From Perilla frutescens (taxonomy: Eukaryota; Streptophyta; Magnoliopsida; Lamiales; Lamiaceae): a stretch of DNA of 64,000 nt. Made by a program: the position numbers and the translations under genes. The stretch is from positions 39,374,501 to 39,438,500 of the forward strand of contig BRKX01000004.1 of assembly GCA_026008535.1 (NCBI GenBank). Direction: 5' to 3'. The notes below the pieces were generated by a model, which did no database searches, was not told the DNA's origin, and saw only the letters and a program-made list of their open reading frames with translations. Position 1 is the first letter of the stretch; every line of letters begins with the position of its first letter. Below are positions 1 through 11,949 of this stretch, piece by piece.

Positions 1-1035
1 TACTCGTTGGATTTTCGCTCAAAAGTACAATTTTTGATAGTGCAGAAAATAAGGAATTTAATGGTGTAATCAAATCAAAGATCGGACGGCTAGATCATAA
101 ATTCGAAACTGACATATTTATAATATAATATTCGGATTCGGATTTCAAACGACGAGAAATCAAAAATCTATTCCGGTTAACTACAAGATCCAAATGATCA
201 AAGGATATTTATAAAAAGAAGATTTCTAATACGACTATCCAGGAAGAGTAGATCTGAGATTTACATAAAATGAAAACGGGGAAAAATACCGAAAACTCAC
301 AACATCAAAAATCAGAATCGGTAGAATTAAAGATAATCGAAATATAAGCATATTTAGAACTTGAAATTTCTAAATTCATCAGTCCGAATGACCAGAATCG
401 GAGAAAGTACCTTCTCCGAGGAATTGGCGGCGGTCACGATGATTTTCCATCGTGATCATCCTTCGTGTCATCATTTCAATCATGTATTCGTGATCTACGC
501 GTTGACACCTTCAAAATGACTATTTCAGAATTGAAATAGGAAACTAGAGTTGTATATTCTCTGGAAGCTGCTCGGCGTTTCGATTTTGAAAATGAATGAA
601 AAATGAAACCTTAAGCTCCTATTTATAGAGGAAAAATAAATATGATAATAATGAATAAAAGAAAGAGGATAATGATGGAAAAAGAAAAAGATAATTAAGA
701 ATAAGATAATCTTTTGAAAAAGAAATTGGATAATGACGGATGTGCCTTTTTCTATTAAATTTATTATTTTTCAACTTAAAGTTGTGCCAAGAGTTCATTT
801 GAACTCGAAATTTGAAATTTCAAAGGTTGGCACGATTCTTGAAATATTTTCTATCAACCCGAGAAAAATATCATAACATATTTTTAAGGCAATTTTTGAC
901 CAAATTAGATTTAACAGATTCCCCTGACTGCGATTTTCCTTTATTTGAGTCCTTTAAGGACCCAACTTATTTTCTAACTTACCAGAGGGTAATATAAGTT
1001 GAATAAAATCTTCTAAAATATTTCGGGGTATTACA
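1..1035 (-). repeat. 3' LTR (partial) of a young non-autonomous LTR element
   Basis: I compared this stretch with 5781-6815 and found no difference, so it is the right-hand part of an LTR whose left part lies outside the window. It ends in ttaca (reverse complement tgtaa, the TG start of the LTR in the minus orientation). A minus-strand TATA-like core (atttatag on the plus strand) is at 621-628, so U3 is about 0.4 kb. The polypurine tract follows at 1036. Identity over the whole shared length implies a very recent insertion. Confidence 0.93.
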
Positions 1036-1052
1036 TTCTACCCCCCTTAAAT
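1036..1052 (-). other. Polypurine tract of the 1-6815 element
   Basis: On the minus strand this reads atttaaggggggtagaa, immediately before the 3' LTR start. It is the expected plus-strand primer. The adjacent sequence aatttcgtcccgaaatt also occurs beside the polypurine tract of the 18853-29534 element, so the two share a 3' end. This PPT neighbourhood resembles that of plant Tekay/Del chromoviruses, judged from memory of the lineage. Confidence 0.85.
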
Positions 1053-3935
1053 AAATTTCGTCCCGAAATTTCCATATCTTGAGAAGAAGTATCAAAGTAC
1101 ATCATCAGGGTTCAAAACCTGAATTTTTGTACTTGCAGCCTAGAACTGATATGGGTTTCCTATTCTTTAGGTTTATTTTCAACCTTTATCCCTCTTTCCG
1201 CTTTCTTCTTGGTCAAATACTTCTTTGAAGAGTCTATACTCGCTCTTCTTTTCCACGCAAATTTATCTTTCTGAAAGCCTAAACGTTCCCCATCTTTCTC
1301 TATCCTTTATGAGAGCTATCACAATGCACCGACTTCATATAATCTCCCCATGATTCGAATGAGAACACCCTTGGACGGTTGGATTATAAATTCTATCAGG
1401 TTCGAACTGTGTTTTATCTCTTTTCTTAAAATCTTGAGATTCGACGTTCACGTCTTCTTGAAGCGTGCTTGAATCGTATTTCCGATGCAAATTAGTCTTA
1501 TTTTCCTTGTTATACTATTCTCTTTTCTTTAAAGTGGTAATCTGACTGTCTGGCTCCCGCTAGTGATCACCTTCGCTTGCATGCACAATAAGAATCGCAT
1601 GTCTAGACTTTAACTGTAAGCTCGAAACTTGCTTGTTGACATCCATTGATCATCTTAAATGTTACGAACTAAGAAATTACTTTAGAAAGGTACTTTCGAT
1701 TTTGGAGAACACTAACTGATATTTTTTTTTTCGGTTCCATTCGTCATTATGGAATACTATCATTCGCTCTCCTAGCAATATACTTAAATGAATACTTCTA
1801 TAAGCTCCCTCTTCTATTTGAAGACTTACACTTAAGTTCTATGAGTGAGATTAAAATAAATCAAACACCTCTAAGTGAGAACTTTATCTGATCAACAACA
1901 GCTGGAAGAGAGGTAACACTAGGTTATTTATACCAAAAATATTACATTTTTAGAGGATTTATAACTCGAAGGATTCTCACATTTTACAAAGATATATGAG
2001 AATAACAAAAGAAAATCAACGCTTAAGAGCTGAGAACCGTGCTGAAATATTTTCATAAAGGCGTCAGCATAGCCTAACAAGTAAATGCCATTGCTGATTC
2101 TTGATGATCAAAGAAGTATCATCCAAAAGATTTCAAATTATCCAAGAGGATAAAATCAACAAATCCCAAGTGGTATAAATGGAGAATTTCAAATGATATG
2201 AAGCTGTTGAAGGGAAATTGATTCAATTAATAAGAGAATAAATCGATTTTAAAAGAGAATGAATAAATCGATTCTATCAACACGAGAATGAATAAATAGA
2301 CTCATCAAAACTTCCTATCATAATGAAACTCTCAATCTATCGAACACTAGGTCTATCTTCTTAACGATATTCTTCGGGTTCTCCTTCCTTCTTTCTTGAG
2401 CTTCACCCATCTTGTTTTTTTTTACGAGGTTGCTACGATAAAGCACAAGTTGGCTAGACTTTGCACTGGCTGGAAAAGCGACGTCTCGGGAATCATTTTC
2501 TACCCATCGGAAGGATACGAGAGAACGACTTGATCTATGATACCTCCTAGACTCAAAATAGTTTGACTTAACTTCTCCTGGAAGCTGAGTAGAACACCAG
2601 CAAACATATCTTTAAATTAATTTGGTAGCAATCATGACGACCATCTTTACCCTCATTCTAAAAATTGATCTAAAACAAGCTACAAATCTTGGGAATGAAA
2701 CATGCCAGGGCCTCGATTAGCCATCCACTGAGGTGAAGAGCTTTCTCTTGGAGGAACGAATCTTTATTCTCTGTAATCGCAACAGGATCGTTAAACATGA
2801 CTCCTAAGTTGAAAGCTTGCGTAGGGATTTCGTAAACGTATAATAGATCTACAATCTGATAACTGGCCTATAAATCGATTACTCGTTTCTTTGCTTCTAG
2901 TTCAAAGTTAAAGCTTTAAAACCTCATCTCCACATGGAGGTATAAAAGACGGTGATCAGTCTACCTCAATATTTCGCTCAGGTGACAATTCTGATGTTGA
3001 ACGTTGTCTGTAGTAGCCATCATCATCTAACATATCTACCCACAAAAATTCACAGTCTCCACATAGATCGTTGACTTATGTTTTTGTTTTCAAAATATTT
3101 TATTCCTTAATGTGCCCATCTTCCTAGTAACAACACAAATTCTTGGTCAACTTTAACACAGCTCAATCTGAAAGACTTCTTCTAACCGGATGTTGACCTC
3201 CATAGAGTAGGTTATTTCCCCAACGAACTCAAATACCGAATCGATCTCTTTCTTGGTGTACATACAAAATCTCATAATCCGCTCATCGTAATATACATGT
3301 GGCAGTTATTCTGAGCCGTAAGTTTATGTTCAGTCATCAAAATGAAACGTTTCCTCAGTCAAACTATGTTCTCAACAATCTCATTAGTGTTTACAAATTC
3401 AGCCTAAGTTCAGCAACTATAGGCTAAGTTAATCTTACATTCTTCCACTTTCAAGTTCTTGTACTTATCCAAGAGTATGAACAATAAACACATTCCGGCT
3501 ATCAAGGTTTACAATATGCATTCCGCACGCTCCCAACATCACAAGTATGCACAAGGCATATATAAACAAGTTCATACATATATGTAATCAACATAGTTTT
3601 TCAACAGAAACCAGTATGCTCACAGACATATTTCCAAACCAGTATGCTATCACCATAGCAACAGAGTACGCAATCAGCGCAGTTAATCAGAGTATGCTAT
3701 CCGCATAATAATCAATCTTTCGAGGAATTTCCGTCAACACGGTGAATCCTAATCTTTCGTTTTCAGACAAACATAACATTTCAACAGTTAATGTAAACTT
3801 TTAAAAACTAAAAACCACATAAAAACATGTGTACCTTTTAGCTGTTGCGTGAGTGACGAGCTGAGGGCTTATATAATATCACACGGAATTTCAATGAAAG
3901 ATGAAATAAGACCCAACAGGTCTGCAGAGTTGCAA

Positions 3936-3951
3936 ACCTGCTCTGATACCA
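3936..3951 (-). other. Primer binding site, initiator tRNA-Met type
   Basis: On the minus strand the sequence begins TGGTATCAGAGC, matching the complement of the 3' end of plant initiator tRNA-Met over 12 bases and then diverging. It lies 3 bases inside the LTR boundary at 3955. This fixes the element on the minus strand. Confidence 0.88.
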
Positions 3952-3954
3952 CTT

Positions 3955-6815
3955 TGTAGCGCCCCGGTCCCGAAAGACCGTGGAAATGGACGCCACGGGG
4001 GTGGGAATTAAGAAGCGGGAAAGAAATGGGGTAATTAAATTAATGACGGGGTGTTAATGCAAAAAAAAAAAATGTTTAGAATACAATTTAACAACCGAGT
4101 ATGCCAAAGGTAGGTTATGCCTTCCGAAAAATTAGACAGCATAACCTCTGTAACTAGAGCGAATCCCCGTTTATAACGGTTTATAAGAGAAGAATGGAAG
4201 CTGTAACAATTCAATAAGCCCTTTCATAGGTCAAACGGAAACAAATAACCAGATACCAACAATTAATAGACCCATTCATAGGTCGACAAAAGAAACATAC
4301 ACCAATATGTTGAACAAATGAAGCCCTTCCATAGGCCAAAATGAATGATCAAATAGACATAACGAAAGACGGACTTCCTCCCCTTGGAATAATTATGTAG
4401 CTAAGCATATGATACATGTTAACTAGGAAGTCAACAAATGTTCAGAATCAGAGAAGCAGAATCATATCAACAAAATACCAAGATCAGAGTTCTTAGCATT
4501 TAGCAAAAGAATACCATAAGTGCGAAAGCTCAATTCTTAACAGAATACTAACAAAAAGGGACAACGGAAAAATATGTAAATCATAATAGCCCATATCTCA
4601 GCCTCGTCACATCCACGCTCCAGCCTACTGACCTGAAAATGTTTGAAAAGATTTGGGCTGAGTACTAATGCACTCAGTGGGCAAGTTTTACAATTCAAGT
4701 TATGCAAATCATTTTATTAAAGTAATCTATCTGTGTTCATGCAGGTAGTGAAACTTAGGAGGTTTAAAAGTTGGAAGCAACCTAAGTTCACCAAAACATT
4801 TTATCGTGAAGCGCTTAAGAGTATAACCCGTCACTGCCCGCAACCTGAACTACATCACCGGCGCATAAAGTTGAGTATGGCCATAATATACCCAAAGAGT
4901 ATAATCAATAAGTGTTTCATTTTAGTCTCACCGACAAGGAGTAGGGCAGGACAAACAATGCATGCATACTGTAGCTACTCACATTGACACAGCGCTGGTA
5001 TATGAGACTCCGACAACATACAGTAGCACGTAAATATTTAACACAGATAGTCACATATGCAATTTTAGCAAAACAGAGCTTAATAACTCGAAAGATACAA
5101 TTTAGAAAGATATAGTAGCCCACCTTATACATACAGAAGTCCTTCCCTGGTTCCCCTAGGCTAAGATGCTCTAACCATCTCGAGATTCAATCCTTCACTT
5201 TCCTCGTAAGTCGCGCAAATCCTACAAGGATCGATCTTCAGCTCAGAACGACTACTATATTTTCGGAAATTAATCTACTGTAATCCGAGCTATTATTTAA
5301 TTTTATTCTTTTTAGAAATAGATTGGGCGACTCTAGAGACCTCGAATAATTCCGACAAAGAAGGAAATAAATTCCAAAATATTATTCTTGATTTATTGGG
5401 ACCAACCGATTTAACAGGGGTCTCTTTTCAAAACTTGCCATTTTAATCGATTTTTATCAGATTTGTGCCACGGCACTTTCTAACCGTTCAAAAATTATGA
5501 AAATATTCAAGGACCATCCTATATATGCCAAGACTATAGTTTGAGAGTTTTAGAATTTTTCGATAACACATGACTCCAGTATAAAAATAACTACTTATAT
5601 TAAATAATCAATATTATTCAAAACCCATCCGAAAATTACGAAATTCGACGGGAGCATAGGAAATATTATTTAGAGCAACTTTTGAGAAGAAACTTTTTCG
5701 ATTTGACGACCCAAAATGGGTGAAACGGGACAAAAACTCACAGATTTTAGCTGAAATGTATCGGTCTCGATTGAGATCGATACTCGTTGGATTTTCGCTC
5801 AAAAGTACAATTTTTGATAGTGCAGAAAATAAGGAATTTAATGGTGTAATCAAATCAAAGATCGGACGGCTAGATCATAAATTCGAAACTGACATATTTA
5901 TAATATAATATTCGGATTCGGATTTCAAACGACGAGAAATCAAAAATCTATTCCGGTTAACTACAAGATCCAAATGATCAAAGGATATTTATAAAAAGAA
6001 GATTTCTAATACGACTATCCAGGAAGAGTAGATCTGAGATTTACATAAAATGAAAACGGGGAAAAATACCGAAAACTCACAACATCAAAAATCAGAATCG
6101 GTAGAATTAAAGATAATCGAAATATAAGCATATTTAGAACTTGAAATTTCTAAATTCATCAGTCCGAATGACCAGAATCGGAGAAAGTACCTTCTCCGAG
6201 GAATTGGCGGCGGTCACGATGATTTTCCATCGTGATCATCCTTCGTGTCATCATTTCAATCATGTATTCGTGATCTACGCGTTGACACCTTCAAAATGAC
6301 TATTTCAGAATTGAAATAGGAAACTAGAGTTGTATATTCTCTGGAAGCTGCTCGGCGTTTCGATTTTGAAAATGAATGAAAAATGAAACCTTAAGCTCCT
6401 ATTTATAGAGGAAAAATAAATATGATAATAATGAATAAAAGAAAGAGGATAATGATGGAAAAAGAAAAAGATAATTAAGAATAAGATAATCTTTTGAAAA
6501 AGAAATTGGATAATGACGGATGTGCCTTTTTCTATTAAATTTATTATTTTTCAACTTAAAGTTGTGCCAAGAGTTCATTTGAACTCGAAATTTGAAATTT
6601 CAAAGGTTGGCACGATTCTTGAAATATTTTCTATCAACCCGAGAAAAATATCATAACATATTTTTAAGGCAATTTTTGACCAAATTAGATTTAACAGATT
6701 CCCCTGACTGCGATTTTCCTTTATTTGAGTCCTTTAAGGACCCAACTTATTTTCTAACTTACCAGAGGGTAATATAAGTTGAATAAAATCTTCTAAAATA
6801 TTTCGGGGTATTACA
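3955..6815 (-). repeat. 5' LTR of the young non-autonomous element, 2861 bp
   Basis: The plus-strand sequence starts tgtagcgccccgg next to the primer site and ends ggggtattaca at 6815. Its last 1035 bp match window positions 1-1035. A minus-strand TATA core lies at 6401-6408, so transcription would start near 6370 and leave a long R-U5 of about 2.4 kb. The element was inserted in the RNase H region of the older gypsy element. The candidate 5-bp target duplication on this side is ctttg (6816-6820); its partner is outside the window. Confidence 0.92.
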
Positions 6816-7386
6816 CTTTGGAAATAGGGCTTCATTTTTCTTGATGCCATGATGAGGGCTAATGCTAGTTTTTCCAATTGTGGATATTTGGTCTCGGTAT
6901 CTAATAGTGATCGATTGGCATAGTAGACCGGGTGTTGTCTTCCTTCATCATCTCTAACTAGAACTGCATTAACTGAGTGAGTTGAAATAGATAAATATAT
7001 TAGAAGTACCTCTCCGCCATGAGGTTTCGATAGTAGAGAGGGGCTCACCAGATATTCTTTCAATTTTTCTAAGGCCTTCGAGCATTCGGCAGTCCATTCG
7101 AAGCTTTTGTTCTTACGTAGTGTCTTGAAAAAGACGTGGCTTTTTTCTGAATACTTTGAGATGAAACGGCTAAGTGCCGCGAGTCGTCCAGTGAGCTTTT
7201 ACACCTCTTTGATATTCTGAGGTTGTCGTATGTTTCTGACAGCTCTGATCTGGCTGGGGTCGGCTTCAATACCTTTTTTTGTGATGAGGTACCCAAGAAA
7301 TTTTCCCCAGGTCACCCCAAATGCACATTTTGCAGGGTTCAATTTCATATTGTAGTGGCAAAGGACCTCGAATGTTCAGCGGAGAT
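6816..7386 (-). pseudogene. Tat/Retand-type gypsy pol: RT thumb and RNase H fragment
   Basis: Reading the minus strand leftward from the RT gives a recognisable RT connection region (KLNPAKCAFGV, then FLGYLI). It is followed by RNase H text (VLVRDDEGRQHPVYYANRSL, TETKYPQLEKLALAL). The reading frame carries nonsense codons and is cut at 6816 by insertion of the 3955-6815 LTR. The rest of RNase H and all of the integrase must lie left of the window. Not functional. Confidence 0.85.
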
Positions 7387-8120
7387 GATCAATGTGATCT
7401 CAGGCTTTAGGGGACTTCACGAGCATATCGTCGATGTACACCTCCATGGTGTCCCCAATCAGTTCTTTGAACATCCGGTTCACTAACCTTTGGTAGGTTG
7501 CACCTGCATTTTTTAGTCTAAATGGCATTACTTTATAGCAAAACATACCTCGATGGGTGATAAACGCGGTCTTTTCTTGATCTTCTAGATGCATAAGGAT
7601 CTGGTTGTATCTAGAGAAAGCGTCTATGAAGCTCATTAATTCGTGTCCAGCCGTTGCGTCCACTAGCGCGTCGATATGAGGTAAAGATAACAAATCCTTA
7701 GGACATGCTTGGTTGAGGTCAGTGAAGTCTATGCAGAGCCTGTTTTTGTCGTTCTTTTTCTTTACTACCATGACGTTGGCTAGCCATTCGGGGTATTGAA
7801 CTTCTCTTATATGTCCGTGCTTGAGAAGCTTATTGACCTCTTCATCCACAATCTTGTTTCGTTCGGAAGTAAACTTCCGTCTTTTTTGCTTCACCAGGGT
7901 CTTATCTGGATCGATCTGCAATTTATGTGTTATAACCGAAGGGTCGATACCTATCATGTCTTTGAATGACTATGCCAAACAATCATGGTGCTCAATGAGG
8001 AATCTTATCAATTGCTCTCATATTTCTGTGGTTAATCTCGACCCGATCGGCATCTTATGGTTAGGGAAGTCGGGATGTATTTGGACTTCGTCGAGGTCTT
8101 CCACTTTGGGTTCTTCGTAG
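7387..8120 (-). pseudogene. Tat/Retand-type gypsy reverse transcriptase, broken
   Basis: The minus-strand frame encodes RT with the motifs LCIDFTDLNQACPKD, FIDAFSRYNQI and the catalytic YIDDM. The usual PFGLKNAGATYQ block reads PFRLKNAGATYQ. An in-frame stop lies just after VKSPKA (7400-7402), and others lie upstream near the normal region before GIDPSVI. The family is recognised from the fingers text CPKD and the linker to the protease. It is an old inactive copy belonging to the element with the LTR at 15681-16337. Confidence 0.9.
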
Positions 8121-8570
8121 CTATGATTTTTGGCACTGGTTTAAGATGATCTGACTTTGATTTGATTGATTTCCATCGCTCCTTTATGTTTGAAAGTGGA
8201 GACGTAACATTCTTGAGCTGCGATTTGTTCACCTCGAACTTCGCAAACTCCCCAGGGTATAGGGAATTTCATGAGCTGGTGATAGGTTGACAGTACCATC
8301 TGGAGTTCATGGATCCAAGATCTTCCCATTATGACATTGTAAGCTGAGGGGGCGTCAATTACTTGGAATTTGGTAAAGATATTCATCCCCTTGATATAGG
8401 TGGGAAGTGTGATTTTCCCCATCGTAGCTTTGTGTTCTCCACTGAAACCGATTAAGGTGGTCGACCTTTTAACGATTTCGGTTTCCTTTACCCGCATCTC
8501 TTTCAAAGTACTCAAAAAGATCACGTTAGAGGAGCTCCCATTGTCAATAAGAACGCGCTTAATCAGACAA
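8121..8570 (-). pseudogene. Tat/Retand-type aspartic protease region
   Basis: The minus strand reads RVLIDNGSSSNVIF, the typical active-site segment of this lineage (Asp then GSS). It is followed by IMGRSWIHELQMVLSTYHQ, the C-terminal part of the family. It lies between gag (right) and RT (left), as expected for this orientation. The active-site Asp is retained, but neighbouring frames carry stops and shifts. Confidence 0.85.
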
Positions 8571-9328
8571 TTAGAAATTAATAAGGAAATGACTAGTGCA
8601 TCGTGGTGAGGGTGTAAGAGGTCGGAAGCTTCTCTGTTGGTGAAGTCAAGGGTGATGAAGTCATCTTGTTTGGCTTCTCTGGGATGTTTCCGCTATATTT
8701 TATCGAGCGATAGTGTCTCTTTGCCGAAGATCGTGAGATCCCGCTCACTTCTGAACCTCCTGTTATACAGTTCAAAGTGCGATCAACCCTCGGGGGTTCA
8801 GACGACTGTGCTTCTTTTTTATTTTCTCTTCACGACCAGGTCTCTTTCTCTTTAGGGGTCAAAAGATCAGTGAGATATCCTCACTTTAAGAGTTCTATGA
8901 CTTCGAGTCTCAAGACGATGCATTCATTGGTTTTGTGACCATGGTCGTTGTGGAATTCGCAATATTTACTCCTGTCACGCTCGTTGTCTGGGGCTTTCAT
9001 TTTTAAGGGCCATTTCACATTCTGTCCGAGTCCTTTGAGGGCTAGAACTGCCTCTGATGGTGAAATGCAGAGGCTGTACTCTGGGAGTCTTCTGTCGATC
9101 TGGAGTTCTTGAACTCACCTATTCTGCGAGTCGAATCACGAGTTTCGTGGATAGGGATCTATTCTGAATCTTTCCAACCTATTGTTTCTTTGTTCTTTTC
9201 TTGGATGTTCATTCCTGGTGCAAGATCTAGATGAGTTTGCTTCGTCTTCTTCCCATTTGATTTGGGCCCAGGCTTTGGCAAGCACGTCTTCCATTGTCTT
9301 GCAGGGATATTTGGTTAACTGCTTGTAG
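8571..9328 (-). pseudogene. Tat/Retand-type gag, C-terminal part
   Basis: The minus strand encodes gag text such as AWAQIKWEEDEANS and a knuckle-like motif KYCEFHNDHGHKTNEC (Cys-x2-His-x4-His-x4-Cys), typical of this clade, near 8915-8985. It is separated from the N-terminal gag part (14673-15640) by the insertion at 9334-14667. Stops are present after the knuckle region and at 9120-9150. Inactive. Confidence 0.82.
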
Positions 9329-9333
9329 AGGTC

Positions 9334-10986
9334 TGTTTAGTGTATATTTGTCCTGTCTTATCTTAGGAGTTTAGTATCTCTTGTAGGTGTTTCTCCCTTG
9401 TTTTTGTGTGATTTTCATGTTATTTCCTTCACTTTTGCTCTTTTGGTGAGTTATGTAGATTTGCACAAGATCTTGAGAGAATGGAGGATTAATGACTGCA
9501 AAATTTGAGGAATTCAAGATAATGAGAAGATAGAGAATCGAATAAGGAGCGCATGGCAAGTTGAATCGGGTCAATCGGCCAAGAAACAAGGGAGAACGAG
9601 CCAAAACCGTGGAAGCTGCCAAAGACAGATTTGTCAGGGTGCGCGACCGCACGGGACGCGCGACCGCGCGACTCTCCTCTCGGCCAAGAGACCCCGCGGG
9701 CGCCCGAGGGGTGCGTTCCAACCTAGTTTTTCAAGCAGATTTTGTCCGATCTTTCCCTAACCACTACACCTTTTTTACTACCACCTCCCATCTCACCCAC
9801 TCTCGATTCTCTCTCTTCAAATAAGGGGACTTCTCCCCAATTATAAGAGGGGGGAGGCTTCTCCAACACACCACAAACACACACCCATCTCTCTCTCACT
9901 TCATTTTTCTTCTCTCCATCTTCACCACTTCTTCCATCACTTTTCTTCACCACCACCACCAATCCAAAGAGGGAGAAAGGAGGAGGAGAAGAGGCAAGAG
10001 GGGTAGAGCTCAAGGAGGAAGGCCCAAGAAGTGGAGCCCGACATCAAGCCATCCGCGGAAGCTAAGCTTGGTGGAGGGACTCCGTTTTGATGACGGCCCG
10101 AGAAGAGGGATCCGACTTCGAGCCATCAGCGGAAGCTAAGCTCGGACAAGGAGCTCCGATTTGGTATTTCCTTTCCTTTTAGCTTTAGCCCATTTGTGGG
10201 GATTTGGTCCAAGACTCTCGAGACAACCAACAATATTGTATAAGTTGTATGGATTTTATCTTTTGGTTGTTGAATAAATGACCTTTATGATGTTTATGTT
10301 GTTATGGGCATGGTGTTGGGCGAATCTCTACATTAGGTGATAGATAATCGATTTGGTTTTGATCTATGCTTATTCTTGTTGGTTGTTGTTGCTGGAATCG
10401 TGCCTTTTCATGTGAGAGTACTTGATCACTACTTGAGCATTGTTAGGATTTAGAGGAGTCTTGATTGTGATTCTAAATCCTGAAATTGGTTCCTTCGACG
10501 TTAGGTGGATGGGGTTCCTAAGCCTAATATGTTAATCTCACTTGTATGATATAGCTAAAAGAAGTTTAATGGATAGACGGTGATAGTAATTGAAGTTAAA
10601 CCTATTGAGAGGGTCTATTGTATGTGGGAGATTAGCATTACCAACTTCAACATTGCATAGAGATAAGCCGTTGAGAGAATCACACCCTAATGCTCTTCTT
10701 ATAATTCTATCCTCTATCTTTGTGTTTGGTGGTGCAATTAGTTAATTTTACTTGCTTTAATTAGGTAAATTAGTATAACTTTCCTTCCTCGTGTTTAGAA
10801 TGTTTAGGAGGTATTTCATTTTATTGTGTTTGACAACAATTATGGCGTAGAAAGATAATCGCCCACATGAAGCTTTCCTCGAGAGACACGACCCGAGTTA
10901 GCTCACCGCCCTACAATTGACCCCGTCCTATTGCAGGAGTCCGAATCAAAGTAGTCTCGCGTGTGGGGTCAAATTCGGACACAACA
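9334..10986 (+). repeat. 5' LTR of non-autonomous Athila-type element, 1653 bp
   Basis: It starts TGTTTAGTGTATATTTG and ends cggacacaaca. A highly similar second copy lies at 12983-14667. The 5-bp target duplication aggtc is at 9329-9333 and 14668-14672. A GC-rich segment at 9635-9715 (repeated 'gcgcgaccgc') is followed by a plus-strand TATA-like aattataag at 9839-9847. The R-U5 half matches, in reverse complement, the LTR halves at 51633-52690 and 63209 on. Confidence 0.95.
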
Positions 10987-10991
10987 AATTT

Positions 10992-11008
10992 TGGCGTCGT
11001 TGTCGGGG
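10992..11008 (+). other. Primer binding site, tRNA-Asp type
   Basis: TGGCGTCGTTGTCGGGG matches the 17-base complement of plant tRNA-Asp 3' end except for two C-to-T changes. It lies 5 bases after the LTR end. tRNA-Asp priming is characteristic of Athila elements. Confidence 0.85.
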
Positions 11009-11490
11009 AAAGATTTAGGCGTGTTATCTTTTTGTGTTATAATTGTTTTTGTGCTTTCTTCGTGTTTTTGCGTTTGTTTAGTGCTTGTGTTTTTGTGTTG
11101 TTATGTTGTGTTTTGTTATTTGTGTTTTTGTGTGTGTTGTGTTGTCTTATTTTTATTTTGTTCTTTGTGTTTATTTTCTTTTATTTTTCTTTAAGCCTTA
11201 AATTCTTTTTCCCCAGTTGCATGTGATATTTTTTCTTGTAAGTCTGTGTATGCAAGGTCAAAGATGTCTAAACAGGAAGCTAGCCCTGTGTTCAAAAACA
11301 TTCACAGACCAAGGAGGAGAGGAGTGCCCAACTAGGAAGAAGAAAGTTCGAGTGAAGCTTACTCCTAGAGTAATGAAGCTTGAAATGAAGGCCAATTATG
11401 GGAGCACGGCTTCGAGCCGATCGTGCTCAATGATCCTCTATGATAATCTACTACGGCTCTGTCTAGCTCGGGACATTAAAATGAGCGCTT

Positions 11491-11508
11491 CATGGGAGGC
11501 AACCCATG
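11491..11508 (+). other. Conserved 18-nt hairpin, catggg/cccatg stem
   Basis: catgggaggcaacccatg can fold as a 6-bp stem with a 6-base loop. The same hairpin with one loop change (aggaaa) occurs at 55469-55486 on the minus strand, just after the integrase stop of the autonomous element. Both copies are preceded by attaaaatgagcgct. Retention in a deletion derivative suggests a cis-acting role, which is inference. Confidence 0.6.
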
Positions 11509-11912
11509 ATTTTATTGCTTTCATGTTTAGTTTAATTTTTACCCTTTTTGTGTGTTTAAGTTTTTATTTTTGTTGTTGTCTCGCAGGGACAAAGAGGTGA
11601 GAGCACGCTACTGGAAAGGAAACTGATGCAAAAATGACTAAGTGTAGCTCTCCGCGAGCGCGGAGCCTCCACGAGCGCGCACCCTCAACCCCACAAATAA
11701 AAGGTCCAGGTCAACCCTACTCCTCACAAGTTCCGCAGCCACCTCCACCACATTTTCAGCCACCAAGAGTAGTGAAGTTGTTTTATTTATTATTTTCCAA
11801 TTTTTGTATTATCTTTCTTGTTCGTCGGTTGTTGTTCGTGTTGTTTTGTAGGAACCTGCGCCTGTTGCCGGTCTTCTACATTCTGTAATGTTTTCTCTCC
11901 CCTTTATTTCTT

Positions 11913-11949
11913 GCATTGAGGACAATGCATGATTTAAGTGTGGGGGGTG
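11913..11949 (+). other. Internal hairpin plus PPT-like module (possible central PPT)
   Basis: gcattg-agga-caatgc (11913-11928) is followed by ttaagtgtggggggtga. The same layout, gcttg-agga-caagc then ttaagtgtgggggag, lies at the true 3' end (12947-12982). The module is also present in the autonomous copy at 53186-53220 on the minus strand. It may act as a second plus-strand start. Confidence 0.6.

Larger units (their letters stand above)
1036..3954 (-). mobile_element. Internal region of non-autonomous (LARD-like) LTR element, non-coding
   Basis: About 2.9 kb lies between the two LTRs with no long open frame and no recognisable gag, protease, RT or integrase. The element must be mobilised in trans. 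Roughly 1540-2930 is clearly homologous in the same orientation to 22310-23650, which in the giant-LTR element is inside the LTR. For example, the stretches around 2340-2560 and 23100-23420 share long runs. The part next to the PPT (1036-1330) resembles 23747-23990. Short degenerate repeats around 'agtatgc' occur at 3540-3720. Confidence 0.85.

Noticed and set aside
812..997. 61-codon open frame repeated at 6592-6777
   Set aside because: The duplication is simply the LTR repeat. It is on the strand opposite to the element and shows no coding features.
3540..3720. Possible CRISPR-like array of 'agtatgct' words
   Set aside because: Units are irregular, short and without constant spacers, in a plant retroelement.
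10961..11226. Hydrophobic open frames that could look like a membrane peptide
   Set aside because: They translate a t/g-rich leader just after the primer site of a retroelement; the composition explains them.
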